Shown here: positions 19,720 to 29,287 of the stretch, piece after piece
Layout of the letters: each line of letters starts with the position of its first letter
How positions within the stretch are numbered: the first letter of the stretch is position 1
DNA from: Prochlorococcus sp. AG-676-M04
GTDB taxonomy: Bacteria; Cyanobacteriota; Cyanobacteriia; PCC-6307; Cyanobiaceae
Length of the DNA stretch: 57,065 bases
NCBI GenBank assembly: GCA_003210895.1
Contig: QCUB01000003.1
Location: forward strand, 1 to 57,065
Reading direction: 5' to 3'
Made by a program: the position numbers and the translations under genes
The notes under the pieces: model-generated
What the model was told of the DNA's origin: nothing
The model's input: only the letters and a program-made list of their open reading frames with translations
Databases searched by the model: none

Positions 19720-20364
19720 TTATAAACCAGTAATTAAAAGGTTAAAGAAAAATGCTGCTGAAATTGGCACAATAAGATTATCTATCCCTAAGATACTAAA
19801 CTGTTCAAGAATGGTAGAAATAAAAGCGATGGTAAAAAAATTTATATTAATTGTATATTTTTGGAAATAACTTAAACCAAAAACTACTATTAGGCTAGTA
19901 AAGAACATAGTCAATGTACCTAAGACGGATTTTTTCTGGTTTAAAAAAAACCAACTTTTTGATTGAAAGTTTTTTCCTATTAATCCTGCAAACCCATCTC
20001 CAAATGTCATTATAAAAAAACCAGCGATCAGAGCATTAGGGTCTTTATTCCAATAAAGGTAAATTAAAATAAATAAACTAAGACAGTAAAATAGTGTTCC
20101 ATAACTTTTTCTGTCTACATCTTCAATATTTGGGAATAATTTAGATTGGTAATTTATGAAAGTCAATAATGAAACAAGTCCCGTAAAATATAATGCAGAG
20201 GTTTGTTCAATATCTAAAAATTTTGCGAAAGGAATTAAAGGCCCCATGCCTATATGTATAATTTTTCTTAGTTCTTCTTTATTATTTGGATTAAAGCCTT
20301 TATAAAGTACTGATATTAAAAAGATAATAAATATATATATTAAAATGAAAGCAAATTTTAACAA
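19720..20364 (-). CDS. phytol/dolichol-kinase-family membrane protein
   Basis: 214 residues with about seven hydrophobic segments. The family markers are ELRKIIHIGMGP (about 31-42), the FGDGFAGLIGK motif (about 121-131) and KKSVLGTLTMFF (about 143-154), as in CTP-dependent phytol kinase (plant VTE5, Synechocystis Slr1652). A role in recycling phytol from chlorophyll for tocopherol or chlorophyll synthesis is likely, but the exact alcohol is inferred. The start is TTG at 20364, five bases after the sigma-factor stop, implying coupled translation with that gene. Confidence 0.8.
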   Translation of the reverse strand: MLKFAFILIYIFIIFLISVLYKGFNPNNKEELRKIIHIGMGPLIPFAKFLDIEQTSALYFTGLVSLLTFINYQSKLFPNIEDVDRKSYGTLFYCLSLFILIYLYWNKDPNALIAGFFIMTFGDGFAGLIGKNFQSKSWFFLNQKKSVLGTLTMFFTSLIVVFGLSYFQKYTININFFTIAFISTILEQFSILGIDNLIVPISAAFFFNLLITGL

Positions 20365-20369
20365 CTTAA

Positions 20370-21389
20370 CTATGCTGCTTTTTGATGAGTAGTCATTACT
20401 CTTAGTTTTAATATTGCTTTTGCTTCTAATTGCCTGACTCTTTCTCTAGACACATTTATTTGTCTTCCTATTTCAGCTAGTGTTAAAGGCTCTTCGCCAT
20501 CTAGGCCGAATCTAAGTTTCATGATTTTTTGTTCTCTTTCATTTAGTTGTGCAAGCCAAGTTCCTAAATGTTCTTTTTGGATAGTTCTATCCATGCCCTC
20601 CATAGGCTCCTCGCCGTTTGGATCGGGAATAAGTTCACCAAGGGTACTTCTGTCTTCTTCGCCTCTTGCATGAGCATCAAGAGAAGCACATGGGGCACTT
20701 TGAGAGATTAACTCTTCAAGATCTTTCTGTTCAATACCCATAGCTGTAGCCATCTCTAATCTGGTTGGTTGCCTACCAAATTTATGAGATAATTCTCTTG
20801 ATACCCGCCTCATTTTGGATAGTTTTTCACTTATATGAATTGGCAATCGAATTGTTCTAGCGCTATTATCAATAGCCCTGGTCATTCCTTGTCTAATCCA
20901 CCAATAAGCATAAGTTGAAAATTTATATCCCATTGCGGGATCAAATTTATCAACAGCTCTTTCTAAGCCAATAGCACCTTCTTGTACCAAGTCTAATAAC
21001 TCTAAACCTTGATTTTGATACTTTTTAGCAACAGATACTACAAGCCTTAAATTAGCTGCCATCATCCTATCTCTAGCTCTTTTTCCAATTTTTATTAGAT
21101 GGCGATTACGTGATGATCTTTCTATTTCAGGAGTTTCCAGAAGTTTTTTCATGTTTTGAACATGATGAGCTAACTCTATTTCTTCTGCTGGAGTAAGCAG
21201 AGGAACTCTTCCTATACTGCTTAAGTAATGACCTATAGAATCTGAAGCAAGTCTTGCAGATTTTTTTTGGCTTTGTTTAGCTGTTAGGCTTGATTTTGTT
21301 TTGCGAGTTTTACCCGCAGTGTTTGGTAATCTAGGTTCTTCAATATTTTTTTTTGAAGAACTATCTCCAGATTCCAGAAGGATCCCCAT
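20370..21389 (-). CDS. group 2 sigma-70 factor (RpoD paralogue)
   Basis: Alternative RNA polymerase sigma factor of about 339 residues. A short basic N-terminus lacks sigma region 1.1. Then come region 1.2 (DSIGHYLSSIGRVPLLTPAEE, about 50-70), region 2 (LRLVVSVAKKYQNQGLELLD and the FSTYAYWWIRQ -10-recognition helix, about 136-190), region 3, and region 4 with the HTH LAEIGRQINVSRERVRQLEAK (about 305-325). An in-frame GTG one codon earlier (21392) is possible; I prefer ATG at 21389 because AAGAGG lies at SD distance. Its target genes cannot be told. Confidence 0.95.
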   Translation of the reverse strand: MGILLESGDSSSKKNIEEPRLPNTAGKTRKTKSSLTAKQSQKKSARLASDSIGHYLSSIGRVPLLTPAEEIELAHHVQNMKKLLETPEIERSSRNRHLIKIGKRARDRMMAANLRLVVSVAKKYQNQGLELLDLVQEGAIGLERAVDKFDPAMGYKFSTYAYWWIRQGMTRAIDNSARTIRLPIHISEKLSKMRRVSRELSHKFGRQPTRLEMATAMGIEQKDLEELISQSAPCASLDAHARGEEDRSTLGELIPDPNGEEPMEGMDRTIQKEHLGTWLAQLNEREQKIMKLRFGLDGEEPLTLAEIGRQINVSRERVRQLEAKAILKLRVMTTHQKAA

Positions 21390-21464
21390 CACCCTGGCCT
21401 CTTAAAATGGATTTTTTAGAAAGCTAGCACTGAAATCGAGATAAAAACTACTTTTGCGTTGAAA

Positions 21465-21495
21465 CTTTAAAGACAAATAAATTTAATTTTGTCAA
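21465..21495 (-). promoter_or_regulatory. candidate promoter of the sigma-factor gene
   Basis: On the minus strand a perfect TTGACA lies at 21495-21490, and a TTTAAA/TTAAAG hexamer follows at 18-19 bases (21471-21465). About 75 bases separate it from the start codon. The -10 match is only moderate. The rest of the 204-base spacer is AT-rich and shows no convincing terminator for ppk. Confidence 0.3.
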
Positions 21496-21596
21496 TTTTT
21501 CTCTAAAACCATTGATATGATTGGGTTTTATATAAATATAAAATATTTAAAATTATTAAGTAATTTTTTAGAATGTTATAAAATAAAATATCTATT

Positions 21597-23675
21597 TCAA
21601 CTTTTTACAAGATCAATTTGAGAACGATTTAAGTTCGAATCTTCCTTTTTCTTTGCGTATATTCCATCTTTATTCATTACCCAGGAGTAATAATTATCAT
21701 TGATATAAGTTTGTAAAAGATCAAATAGTTGAGATTTTAGTTTTAAGTCTTCTATTGGTGTAACGGCTTCTATTCTTCTGTCTAAATTTCTTCTCATCCA
21801 GTCTGCACTGCCAATAAAGACATCAGGATTATTATTATTGTAAAACCAAAATATCCTAGAATGCTCTAGAAAATGTCCAATAATGCTTGTGACAGTAATA
21901 TTTTCACTTAAATTCTTCCTTTGAGGGTATAAACAACACACTCCTCTAACAATTAGGCTAATTTTAACACCTGTTTGAGAAGCTAAATAAAGTAATTGAA
22001 TAATTTCCGGGTCTACTAATGAATTCATTTTTGCAATAATTTCACCTTTCCCTCCTTTTTTTGCATTTTCAATTTCTCTATTTATTAAAAATATGAATTT
22101 TTTTCTTAGTGATTTTGGGGATACTAATAATTTTTGATATGTTTTTTGTTTTGAGAATCCTGATAAGTAATTAAATAGTTCAATTAAATCTGATGAGATA
22201 TTAGGATCTGTTGAAAGAAATCCTATATCCGTATAAAAGCGAGAAGTATTTGAATTGTAATTTCCAGTTCCTATATGAAAATAATTTCTTAAACTTCCTT
22301 TTTCTTTTCTAACTACTAACGAAATCTTTGTATGTGTTTTAAAGCCTATTATTCCATAAACTACATGAATTCCAGCTTGCTCAAGCTGTTTTGCCCATTG
22401 AATGTTGTTATCTTCATCAAATCTAGCTTTGAGTTCAACAAGAGTCATTACCTCTTTTCCATTTTCAGCTGCTCTCATCAAAGCTTCAATAATTGGAGAA
22501 TCCTTTGAAACTCTATAAAGAGTAATTTTAATAGCTAGTACAAGTGGGTCGTCAGCAGCTTTATTGATAAATTCCTCTACAGAGGTTTTGAATAAGTCGT
22601 ATGGATGATGTAGGAGTATACTCTGTTTCCTAAGAATGCTAAAAATAGAGTTAAAATTTTTATCCTTCGAAGAATCTAAAGATTTTAATAATGGATGTGT
22701 ATCTCCAATTAATAAATTTTCTTTTAAGTCCTCTCGATTAATTTTTGTGAGATAATTTAAATCGTCAAGTCCTAGTAAGCTTTTGCAAAAGTAAATATAT
22801 TCTTCTGGTATTGCAATACTTTCAATGAGTAATTTTAAAATATTTTGTGGAATGTTTTCTTTCACTTCTAATCTAACTACATCTCCCCCTAATCTTCTTT
22901 TTTGTAAGCTTTGCTCTACGGCGAGAAGTAAGTCGTCAGCTTCAAGTTCTTTTAATTCTAAATCTGCGTCTCTTGTTACTCGGAAGAAAGAATAATTTAA
23001 GCATTCCATTCCATTAAATAAGGCATTGATATTGTTTCCAATTAAGTCTTCAACAGTTATAAAAAAATGATCTCTTTCATCTTCAGTTTCAATAATTTCA
23101 TTGGGAATTAGTATAAATCTGCCAATATTTTTTGTTGGGATTTTAATTCTTACAAATTGATTTTTTGATTCTTCTCCATCATTAATGAGAGCAGCTAAAT
23201 TAAGACTTAAATTACTTATAAAAGGGAATGGGTGCGCAGGATCAACTACTAATGGTGTTAATAAAGGAAAAATTGAAGATAGGAAATAGCTATCACACCA
23301 ATTTTTTTGATTTTCATTGAGTTCACTATACTTTTTTATAAAAATTCCTTTATTTTTAAGCTCATCATTTAATTCATTATTAAAATATTTTTCTTGAAGG
23401 GATGTGAGTTTTTGTACTTCTTTGTTAATTTTTTTTAATTGTTCTTTAGGAGTATGTCCATCAATACTTTTTTTTCTAATTCCGGCTTCAACTTGAGCCT
23501 TTAATGACGCAACTCTAACCATAAAAAATTCATCAAGATTATTACTGAAAATTGAAAAAAATTTAACTTTATCCAGTACTTTATAGTCTTCCTCCATACC
23601 GGTAAGAAGAACTCTTTTATTAAAGTCGATCCAACTTAATTCTCTATTAATAAAATTGTTAGCTTCGTATTTCAT
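21597..23675 (-). CDS. ppk: Ppk1, polyphosphate kinase
   Basis: Reversibly polymerises the ATP gamma-phosphate into polyphosphate, a phosphate store relevant to P-poor ocean water. The 692 residues carry the four-domain PPK1 layout: N domain (NRELSWIDFNKRVL, about 10-23), head domain, and two phospholipase-D-like C domains. The autophosphorylated histidine region is GFKTHTKISLVVRKEKG (about 422-438), followed by FHIGTGNYN, and the second catalytic region is IGHFLEHSRIFWF with a conserved His. It lies 7 bases after the MFS gene stop, probably in one transcript. Confidence 0.97.
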   Translation of the reverse strand: MKYEANNFINRELSWIDFNKRVLLTGMEEDYKVLDKVKFFSIFSNNLDEFFMVRVASLKAQVEAGIRKKSIDGHTPKEQLKKINKEVQKLTSLQEKYFNNELNDELKNKGIFIKKYSELNENQKNWCDSYFLSSIFPLLTPLVVDPAHPFPFISNLSLNLAALINDGEESKNQFVRIKIPTKNIGRFILIPNEIIETEDERDHFFITVEDLIGNNINALFNGMECLNYSFFRVTRDADLELKELEADDLLLAVEQSLQKRRLGGDVVRLEVKENIPQNILKLLIESIAIPEEYIYFCKSLLGLDDLNYLTKINREDLKENLLIGDTHPLLKSLDSSKDKNFNSIFSILRKQSILLHHPYDLFKTSVEEFINKAADDPLVLAIKITLYRVSKDSPIIEALMRAAENGKEVMTLVELKARFDEDNNIQWAKQLEQAGIHVVYGIIGFKTHTKISLVVRKEKGSLRNYFHIGTGNYNSNTSRFYTDIGFLSTDPNISSDLIELFNYLSGFSKQKTYQKLLVSPKSLRKKFIFLINREIENAKKGGKGEIIAKMNSLVDPEIIQLLYLASQTGVKISLIVRGVCCLYPQRKNLSENITVTSIIGHFLEHSRIFWFYNNNNPDVFIGSADWMRRNLDRRIEAVTPIEDLKLKSQLFDLLQTYINDNYYSWVMNKDGIYAKKKEDSNLNRSQIDLVKS

Positions 23676-23682
23676 TTAGGGA

Positions 23683-24942
23683 TTATATCCTTTTACTATA
23701 AGAAATATTGTTATTTTTTCCTTCAGCAATAAGGTAAATCATAAAAAGTAAAATAATTGATCCTGCAATGAATGGTGCTTTTGGACCAAAATCATCATAA
23801 ACTCTTCCAGCCATTCCGATACCTAAAACCCCACCAAGACTTTGAAGACCTTGCAAATTACTTAATATAGAGCCCTGGTTATCCCCATCTAATTTCTTTG
23901 ATATTAAAGCTCTTAATGTAGGTGTAATTAAACCCGCACCCACGGCTAAGAATGAAACTGCAGAATAAATATTTACTGTCGCATTTTCTTGAGGGGTAGT
24001 TATCAAAAGAAAACATGCTAAGAGAATAAAACCTGAACCAATTAAAGTAAGTTTCATTTCTCCAAATTTTTTTACTAGAGGACCAATTAGCCCACCTTGT
24101 ACAATAATTGCTATCACCCCCACAACTACAAGAGTTCCACTGGATGCCTTAGTTGTCCAATTCAGGGACTCTTGAAGGAAGAAAATTAAAATATTTGTTA
24201 GTCCAGTAAAAGCTATGAAATATATAAAAAAAGCTAGAGATAATTTTCTAATTTTTTCTTCTTTAAATACTTTAAATAATTGTTTTAGAGGATTTTTTAA
24301 AATTTGAGTTGATTTATTTAATTCGTTTTGAGGCTTGGTTTCTGGTAAATAAAAGAATACTAGTATGAAGTTAATAATTGGAATTATTGAAGCTATTATT
24401 ACTGGAATAATGAAATTATTATTTGTATTTTTAGCAAAAATAACAACAAATATATTACCCAAGAAGAAACTTAATCCAAATGCAACTCCAATAAGTCCAA
24501 ATGTTTTTGCTCTTTTTTCAGGACTAGAAATATCTGCAAGAATAGTAGTCGCTGTTGCTGCAGTTCCACCACTTAGACCGTCAATAAGTCTTGCTATAAA
24601 TAATAAAAATAAGGGGATAGTCGCTAGTGAAGTTGACCAATCAAATAAAACTGTAAATGATAATATTGATATTCCGATGATTGAGCCCGTTATACAAAAC
24701 AAAGTTATAGGTCTTCTTCCATATCTATCACTCATAAGCCCAATAAAAGGCGAAGCGGTAAATTGTGCTAATTGATAAGTACAAGAGAGTAAACCATAAG
24801 TACTAGCTTTTGAGTCAAATAGTAAAACAAAAGAAGGTAAAATTGGTAAAAGAATACTTTCGCTTAATCTATCATTTAGGAGAGTTACAAAAGCACTGAA
24901 TAAAGTAAATTTCCTACTTGGCTTGAATAAACTTTTTTTCAC
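23683..24942 (-). CDS. MFS transporter, TetA-like drug/metabolite exporter family
   Basis: 419 residues with about twelve membrane helices. Major-facilitator motif A, GLMSDRYGRRPI, lies between helices 2 and 3 (about 78-89), and an FIARLIDGLSGGTAATA segment (about 116-132) matches motif C-like export families. The substrate cannot be read from the sequence. The start is GTG at 24942. It is upstream of and close to ppk on the same strand, and divergent from cobA across about 45 bases. Similarity to tetracycline exporters does not establish drug resistance. Confidence 0.85.
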   Translation of the reverse strand: MKKSLFKPSRKFTLFSAFVTLLNDRLSESILLPILPSFVLLFDSKASTYGLLSCTYQLAQFTASPFIGLMSDRYGRRPITLFCITGSIIGISILSFTVLFDWSTSLATIPLFLLFIARLIDGLSGGTAATATTILADISSPEKRAKTFGLIGVAFGLSFFLGNIFVVIFAKNTNNNFIIPVIIASIIPIINFILVFFYLPETKPQNELNKSTQILKNPLKQLFKVFKEEKIRKLSLAFFIYFIAFTGLTNILIFFLQESLNWTTKASSGTLVVVGVIAIIVQGGLIGPLVKKFGEMKLTLIGSGFILLACFLLITTPQENATVNIYSAVSFLAVGAGLITPTLRALISKKLDGDNQGSILSNLQGLQSLGGVLGIGMAGRVYDDFGPKAPFIAGSIILLFMIYLIAEGKNNNISYSKRI

Positions 24943-24987
24943 GATATTTATCTACAATACAATTTTCTTTTACTACCATACTTGTTA

Positions 24988-25773
24988 ATGGAGATTAATG
25001 TGCCCGGTATAGTTTATTTAGTTGGAGCAGGTCCTGGCGACCCTGAGCTGCTAACTTTAAAAGCCTTACGACTTATCAAAAGTTGTGATGCTTTGGTCCA
25101 TGATGCGTTAGTTTCTGCCGAAATCTTAAAGGAGACTAATAAGAAAACTGAAATATTTAATGTAGGTAAAAGGGCTGGGTTGTGTTCTGTTCCTCAGGCT
25201 GATACTAATTTACTTATTGTGAAATTAGCAAAAGAAGGAAAGAATGTTGTAAGGCTTAAAGGAGGTGATCCTTTTGTTTTCTCACGAGGCGGTGAAGAAG
25301 TATCTTTTTTAGAAAAAAATGGGATTTCAGTTGAAATTGTCCCTGGGATAACTTCTGGAATAGCTGCTCCTTCAAATTTTGGGATCCCATTAACTCATCG
25401 AGAAGCAGGAAGCTCAATAACTTTTGTCACTGGACATGAAAATATTAATAAAGATAAAAAGACTGTTAATTGGAGATTGTTAGCTAAATCATCTGACGGT
25501 TTAGTAATTTATATGGGCATGAGAAATATAGAATTTATAGTTAAAGAATTACTTATAGGCGGTTTGGATGAAAATACTAAATGTGCTGTTATTCAAGAAG
25601 CAACTTTAAATAATCAAAAATGTTTAATTTCAGAATTAAAGAATTTAGCAGAGACAATAAGTAATAAAGGTTTCTCTTCACCATCGATTATCGTTATTGG
25701 AAGTATTGTTGGTTTTAAAGTTAATAACTATATAAATAACCTATCTGATGCTTTTTTACCAGACAAGAAATAA
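24988..25773 (+). CDS. cobA: uroporphyrinogen-III C-methyltransferase
   Basis: SAM-dependent double methylation of uroporphyrinogen III to precorrin-2, the branch point to siroheme and cobalamin. About 261 residues with the SUMT motifs VYLVGAGPGDPELLTLKA (about 8-25), VRLKGGDPFVFSRGGEE (about 89-105), GITSGIAAPSNFGIPLTHR and YMGMRN. The frame allows TTG at 24982, but ATG at 24988 is the better start. No siroheme synthase (CysG) dehydrogenase domain is fused. It is not preceded by a cobalamin riboswitch: only about 45 bases separate it from the divergent gene. Confidence 0.96.
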   Translation: MEINVPGIVYLVGAGPGDPELLTLKALRLIKSCDALVHDALVSAEILKETNKKTEIFNVGKRAGLCSVPQADTNLLIVKLAKEGKNVVRLKGGDPFVFSRGGEEVSFLEKNGISVEIVPGITSGIAAPSNFGIPLTHREAGSSITFVTGHENINKDKKTVNWRLLAKSSDGLVIYMGMRNIEFIVKELLIGGLDENTKCAVIQEATLNNQKCLISELKNLAETISNKGFSSPSIIVIGSIVGFKVNNYINNLSDAFLPDKK

Positions 25774-25775
25774 TC

Positions 25776-26603
25776 TTACTTATACAACAATTCCCAGAAA
25801 TACTTTGGATCAAAAGTTGTTGTAAATTCTATATCATTAACTCTATTAATTTGCCTACAAGATAAACTATTAATTGCAATTAAAATATCATCATTGTAAA
25901 ATTTAGGTAAGATCAATTTTTCCTTAATTATTTTTAATTTTATAGCTTTTTTAACCATAATTCCCTGAAGACATCCACTTTCTTTTCTTGGTGTCATCCA
26001 TACATTATTTCTTTTCAGTAAGATATTAAAAGTACTACCACAACATAATTCATCAGCAGTATTTAATATTAAACAATCATCAAATAATTTTTTATTAGCT
26101 TCTATTAGTACTTGTATTGATTGATTATATGAGAAAGTTTTACATTGATTAATTAAACTATATTGATTTCTTTTTTCTGTTTGACTAATAAATGTACTTA
26201 TTGGAGAAAAACTAGGTTTTATAATATAAAATTCAATCCATAAATTATTTTTATAATCTTCCTGTTGATCTTTATTAATTCTAATTGATCTGCCTTTATT
26301 CAAGCCTCTGCTGTAGTTAATTCTAATTGATCCTAATTGATCGTTTTTAAGAGATAATTTTTTAATACCTAGACTAATAATGTTTTTTAAATGTGATTTA
26401 TTAATATTCAAATTCATATTTAAAACTCTATTGCTATTTTCTAGTCTTTGAATATGTTCGTCTATCAAAACAGCATTATTATTTTTTATTAAAACAGTTT
26501 CGAATATTCCATCTCCAAACTTTAGACCTCTATCATTTGCTGATATATAAATATTTTCAATATCTAGCCATTTATCTTTATGCCAACCTATACTCTGTTT
26601 CAT
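25776..26603 (-). CDS. pabC: class IV aminotransferase-fold protein, likely aminodeoxychorismate lyase PabC
   Basis: PLP enzyme of fold type IV, predicted to convert aminodeoxychorismate to p-aminobenzoate and pyruvate for folate. The ISANDRGLKFGDGIFET motif (about 20-36), a CKTFSYNQSI segment where the PLP lysine is expected, and the ELCCGSTFNI phosphate-binding region are visible. The frame extends to 26636, but ATG at 26603 makes an exact 4-base ATGA overlap with the pabB stop (26600-26602), the usual coupled arrangement, giving 275 residues. A branched-chain or D-amino-acid aminotransferase is the alternative; the position after pabB argues for PabC. Confidence 0.85.
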   Translation of the reverse strand: MKQSIGWHKDKWLDIENIYISANDRGLKFGDGIFETVLIKNNNAVLIDEHIQRLENSNRVLNMNLNINKSHLKNIISLGIKKLSLKNDQLGSIRINYSRGLNKGRSIRINKDQQEDYKNNLWIEFYIIKPSFSPISTFISQTEKRNQYSLINQCKTFSYNQSIQVLIEANKKLFDDCLILNTADELCCGSTFNILLKRNNVWMTPRKESGCLQGIMVKKAIKLKIIKEKLILPKFYNDDILIAINSLSCRQINRVNDIEFTTTFDPKYFWELLYK

Positions 26604-27919
26604 TTCAATGAATCTATTAAAGGCAAAAGTTTCCACTTTAGTTCTTCTGTTTCATTTTGAGGATCAGAATCACTAACTATTCCGCAACCAGCAGATATAT
26701 TAATTTGCTTATTTTTTACTACAAATGATCTTATTAGTATGTTGCTATCAAACTCTCCATTCCAGTCAACTTTTATGAAGGATCCACAGTATGGTCCTCT
26801 TCCATTTTTTTCTATTTCAAATAGCCTTTGGCATGAACGTAATTTTGGAGCCCCAGTTATTGAGCCTCCTGGCCAGCAAGCAATTAGTAAGTCAACCCAG
26901 CTTTTATCCTTTTTTAGTTTTCCTCTAATTACTGATGTAAGATGATGAACTTTCAAGTAACTCTCAAGTTTTAATATTTCTGGAACCTCAATACTTCCTA
27001 TTTCGCATACTTTGCTTAAATCGTTTCTTAAGAGGTCCACAATCATAATATTTTCAGCTCTATCTTTTTCATTTGTTATCAAATCTATGGCATTTAATGC
27101 ATCTTGATTTTCATCTTGGTGTCTGGATCTTGTGCCTTTGATAGGTCTTGATTCTACATATCCTTCTTTGTCAATTTTCAAAAATCTTTCAGGTGAAGTT
27201 GATAACACTGATTCGTTGATTCCCTTTGAATTATTTATTATTATTCCTCCAAAAGGGGCTTTCAATTTTCTTCTTATTTTTGAATATATGTTTAAAGAAC
27301 TATAAGTTTCTAAAGCTTCAACCTCACATTGAGTTGTTAGATTTGCTTGAAAAATATCTCCTATAGATATTAATTTCTTAACTTTTAAAATATTTGTTTG
27401 AAATTCGTTGGTTATTTCTTTTAAATTAATTTTTGAAAAATCAAATTTCAGATTTTTTTTAATAGAATTTTTTTCTGTTTCAGCATTAATATTTAAAATT
27501 ATTTTTTCAAATTTATTTATTTCAGTAGAACTAGTTCCCTCAAGAATTATTTCATTAGAAATTAGATTAAATTTAATAATTGGATCATAAGATGCAATCC
27601 ACAAAGTTGATATTTCATTATTCTTCCATGGATTTTTTGGCTCGATATAAGCGCCCGCCTCAAAGTTTAACCAGCCCATCCAAAATCCTCTATCAATTTT
27701 TTCTAATTTTAAAAATGGATTATTATCAATATTCAAATTATTGATATCTCTAGAGCAAATAATTTCCTTTGGGTTGACTCCTAAAATAGACCATTCTCCA
27801 TTATCTTTTCCATCACTATCTAACCAAGACAATCCATGGTCTCCAAATTTCAATGCAAAATGATTAGCTATCAATTCTGGATCAAGCCACTTAGATAATT
27901 TTTTTGTCTTAATTCTCAT
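26600..27919 (-). CDS. pabB: aminodeoxychorismate synthase component I
   Basis: Chorismate-utilising enzyme of 439 residues. SRPIKGTRSR (about 257-266) has the lysine characteristic of PabB where anthranilate synthase TrpE has alanine (PIAGT), which favours p-aminobenzoate synthesis. Other motifs are TSPERFLKI, PGGSITGAPKLRS (about 348-360), GRGPYCGSF and AGCGIVSDSDP. Its ATG overlaps the queC stop by 11 bases and its stop overlaps pabC. The glutaminase partner is not in the window. Confidence 0.93.
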   Translation of the reverse strand: MRIKTKKLSKWLDPELIANHFALKFGDHGLSWLDSDGKDNGEWSILGVNPKEIICSRDINNLNIDNNPFLKLEKIDRGFWMGWLNFEAGAYIEPKNPWKNNEISTLWIASYDPIIKFNLISNEIILEGTSSTEINKFEKIILNINAETEKNSIKKNLKFDFSKINLKEITNEFQTNILKVKKLISIGDIFQANLTTQCEVEALETYSSLNIYSKIRRKLKAPFGGIIINNSKGINESVLSTSPERFLKIDKEGYVESRPIKGTRSRHQDENQDALNAIDLITNEKDRAENIMIVDLLRNDLSKVCEIGSIEVPEILKLESYLKVHHLTSVIRGKLKKDKSWVDLLIACWPGGSITGAPKLRSCQRLFEIEKNGRGPYCGSFIKVDWNGEFDSNILIRSFVVKNKQINISAGCGIVSDSDPQNETEELKWKLLPLIDSLK

Positions 27920-28583
27920 TCTTTTTTATTTGCCATTTTTTGTAGGCTGTTTGTCTAATTCTGCAACTATCACATTTTCCACAGGGTTCTAAATTTCCTG
28001 AATAACAACTCCATGTTTTTTCTAAAGGAACATTATTATCAAAAGCTAATTGAATAATATCTTCTTTATTTAGATCGAGTAAAGGTGTCCAAAGTTTAAT
28101 TGGATTTTCTTCTCTTCCACGTTTGTTAGCAAGATTAGCTAGTTCTTGAAACTTTTTAATGTAATCAGGTCTGCAATCAGGATAACCAGAATAATCTAGT
28201 GCATTAACTCCTAGGCCTATTAAATCAGCATTTATTGCTTCAGCATAGCTTAACGCAACAGAAATAAAGATCGTATTTCTTCCAGGCACATAGGTGTTTG
28301 GAATTGTATTTTGCTTTATGCCATCAATAGGTAAATCTTTTTTTATATCTGTAAGAGATGACCCGCCCCACAAAGATAAGTCAAGCTTTACTATTTTGAA
28401 TTCCTCTATTTCAAAGTGATTGGCTATTGTGAATGCGGAATCTAATTCTTTTTTATGTCTTTGTCCGTAATCAAAAGATAAGCCAAATATTTTAACTTTG
28501 GACGCTTTTGCTAAGCCTGTAACAGTTGAAGAATCTAAGCCTCCTGATAATAAAATTACTGCAGATTTATTTTTTAAATCCAT
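27909..28583 (-). CDS. queC: QueC, 7-cyano-7-deazaguanine synthase
   Basis: ATP-dependent conversion of 7-carboxy-7-deazaguanine to preQ0 in queuosine synthesis. The 224 residues show the PP-loop LLSGGLDSSTVTG (about 11-23), SFDYGQRHKKEL (about 36-47), the substrate-site VPGRNTIF (about 99-106) and the C-terminal zinc site with cysteines in SCYSGNLEPCGKCDSC. It follows queE with a 5-base gap and overlaps pabB. Confidence 0.97.
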   Translation of the reverse strand: MDLKNKSAVILLSGGLDSSTVTGLAKASKVKIFGLSFDYGQRHKKELDSAFTIANHFEIEEFKIVKLDLSLWGGSSLTDIKKDLPIDGIKQNTIPNTYVPGRNTIFISVALSYAEAINADLIGLGVNALDYSGYPDCRPDYIKKFQELANLANKRGREENPIKLWTPLLDLNKEDIIQLAFDNNVPLEKTWSCYSGNLEPCGKCDSCRIRQTAYKKWQIKKNEN

Positions 28584-28588
28584 ATCAA

Positions 28589-29260
28589 TTATTTAATCTT
28601 TAAGTATTTATGTGTCTGAAGACTTAAGTTCCATTCAGGATTATTTTTAACAAAATCAATCGTAAGTGAAAATCCACTTGCGTTTTCCCAAGCGGGTTGT
28701 ACATAATATTTTTTATCTAACTTATAAAAATTGTCTTTTGATGATAGTTTCTGATATTTGTTCATTATTTCTTGCTTTATATCAATTGCAAAATCAATAT
28801 CTTTTTTATCATTGATAATTATTTTTAATTCATTAAAGTTTTCCAAAAAATAAGTTCTGGGGGGTAAATGTCTTTTTGGAGATAAAGTAATCCAATCATA
28901 ATTACCTGACATTTTGTTTACGCCACTTGTTTCAATATGAATCTTGATTGGATTTTGATCCTTTTCAGAAGTTTCTTTATTTATAGCTTGGCACAAATTA
29001 TCTAAATTATGATGTAAAGGCTCACCACCAGTGATAACTAAAAAAGATGCGCCTTTTTTTCGAGCCTTTTTTATTTCATCAATGATTTTTTTGATTGGTA
29101 TTAAAGGGTATTTTTCTTTATCCCAAGAATGTTTAGTATCGCACCATGAGCATCCAACGCTACATCCAGCTAGTCTTATAAAAAAGGCACTTTGACCTGT
29201 GTGAAAACCCTCTCCTTGTAATGAATGAAATTTTTCTACTAATGGTAAGAAATTTGTCAT
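28589..29260 (-). CDS. queE: QueE, 7-carboxy-7-deazaguanine synthase
   Basis: Radical SAM enzyme making 7-carboxy-7-deazaguanine from 6-carboxytetrahydropterin. SLQGEGFHTGQSAFFIRLAG (about 13-32) is followed by the cluster motif CSVGCSWCDT (about 33-42, CxxxCxxC), and VITGGEPLHHNL (about 78-89) contacts SAM. A TTG at 29272 is in frame, but ATG at 29260 is preferred (223 residues). It lies 27 bases downstream of pyrG and directly before queC. Confidence 0.95.
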   Translation of the reverse strand: MTNFLPLVEKFHSLQGEGFHTGQSAFFIRLAGCSVGCSWCDTKHSWDKEKYPLIPIKKIIDEIKKARKKGASFLVITGGEPLHHNLDNLCQAINKETSEKDQNPIKIHIETSGVNKMSGNYDWITLSPKRHLPPRTYFLENFNELKIIINDKKDIDFAIDIKQEIMNKYQKLSSKDNFYKLDKKYYVQPAWENASGFSLTIDFVKNNPEWNLSLQTHKYLKIK

Positions 29261-29287
29261 TATTTCATTCAAGAAAAATAAATAATA

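Noticed and set aside
24365-24775. A 136-codon hydrophobic ORF opposite the MFS transporter.
   Set aside because: Hydrophobic antisense frames are expected opposite membrane proteins; no independent support.
24943-24987. Possible cobalamin riboswitch before cobA.
   Set aside because: The spacer is only about 45 bases, too short for the aptamer, and it contains no such conserved core.
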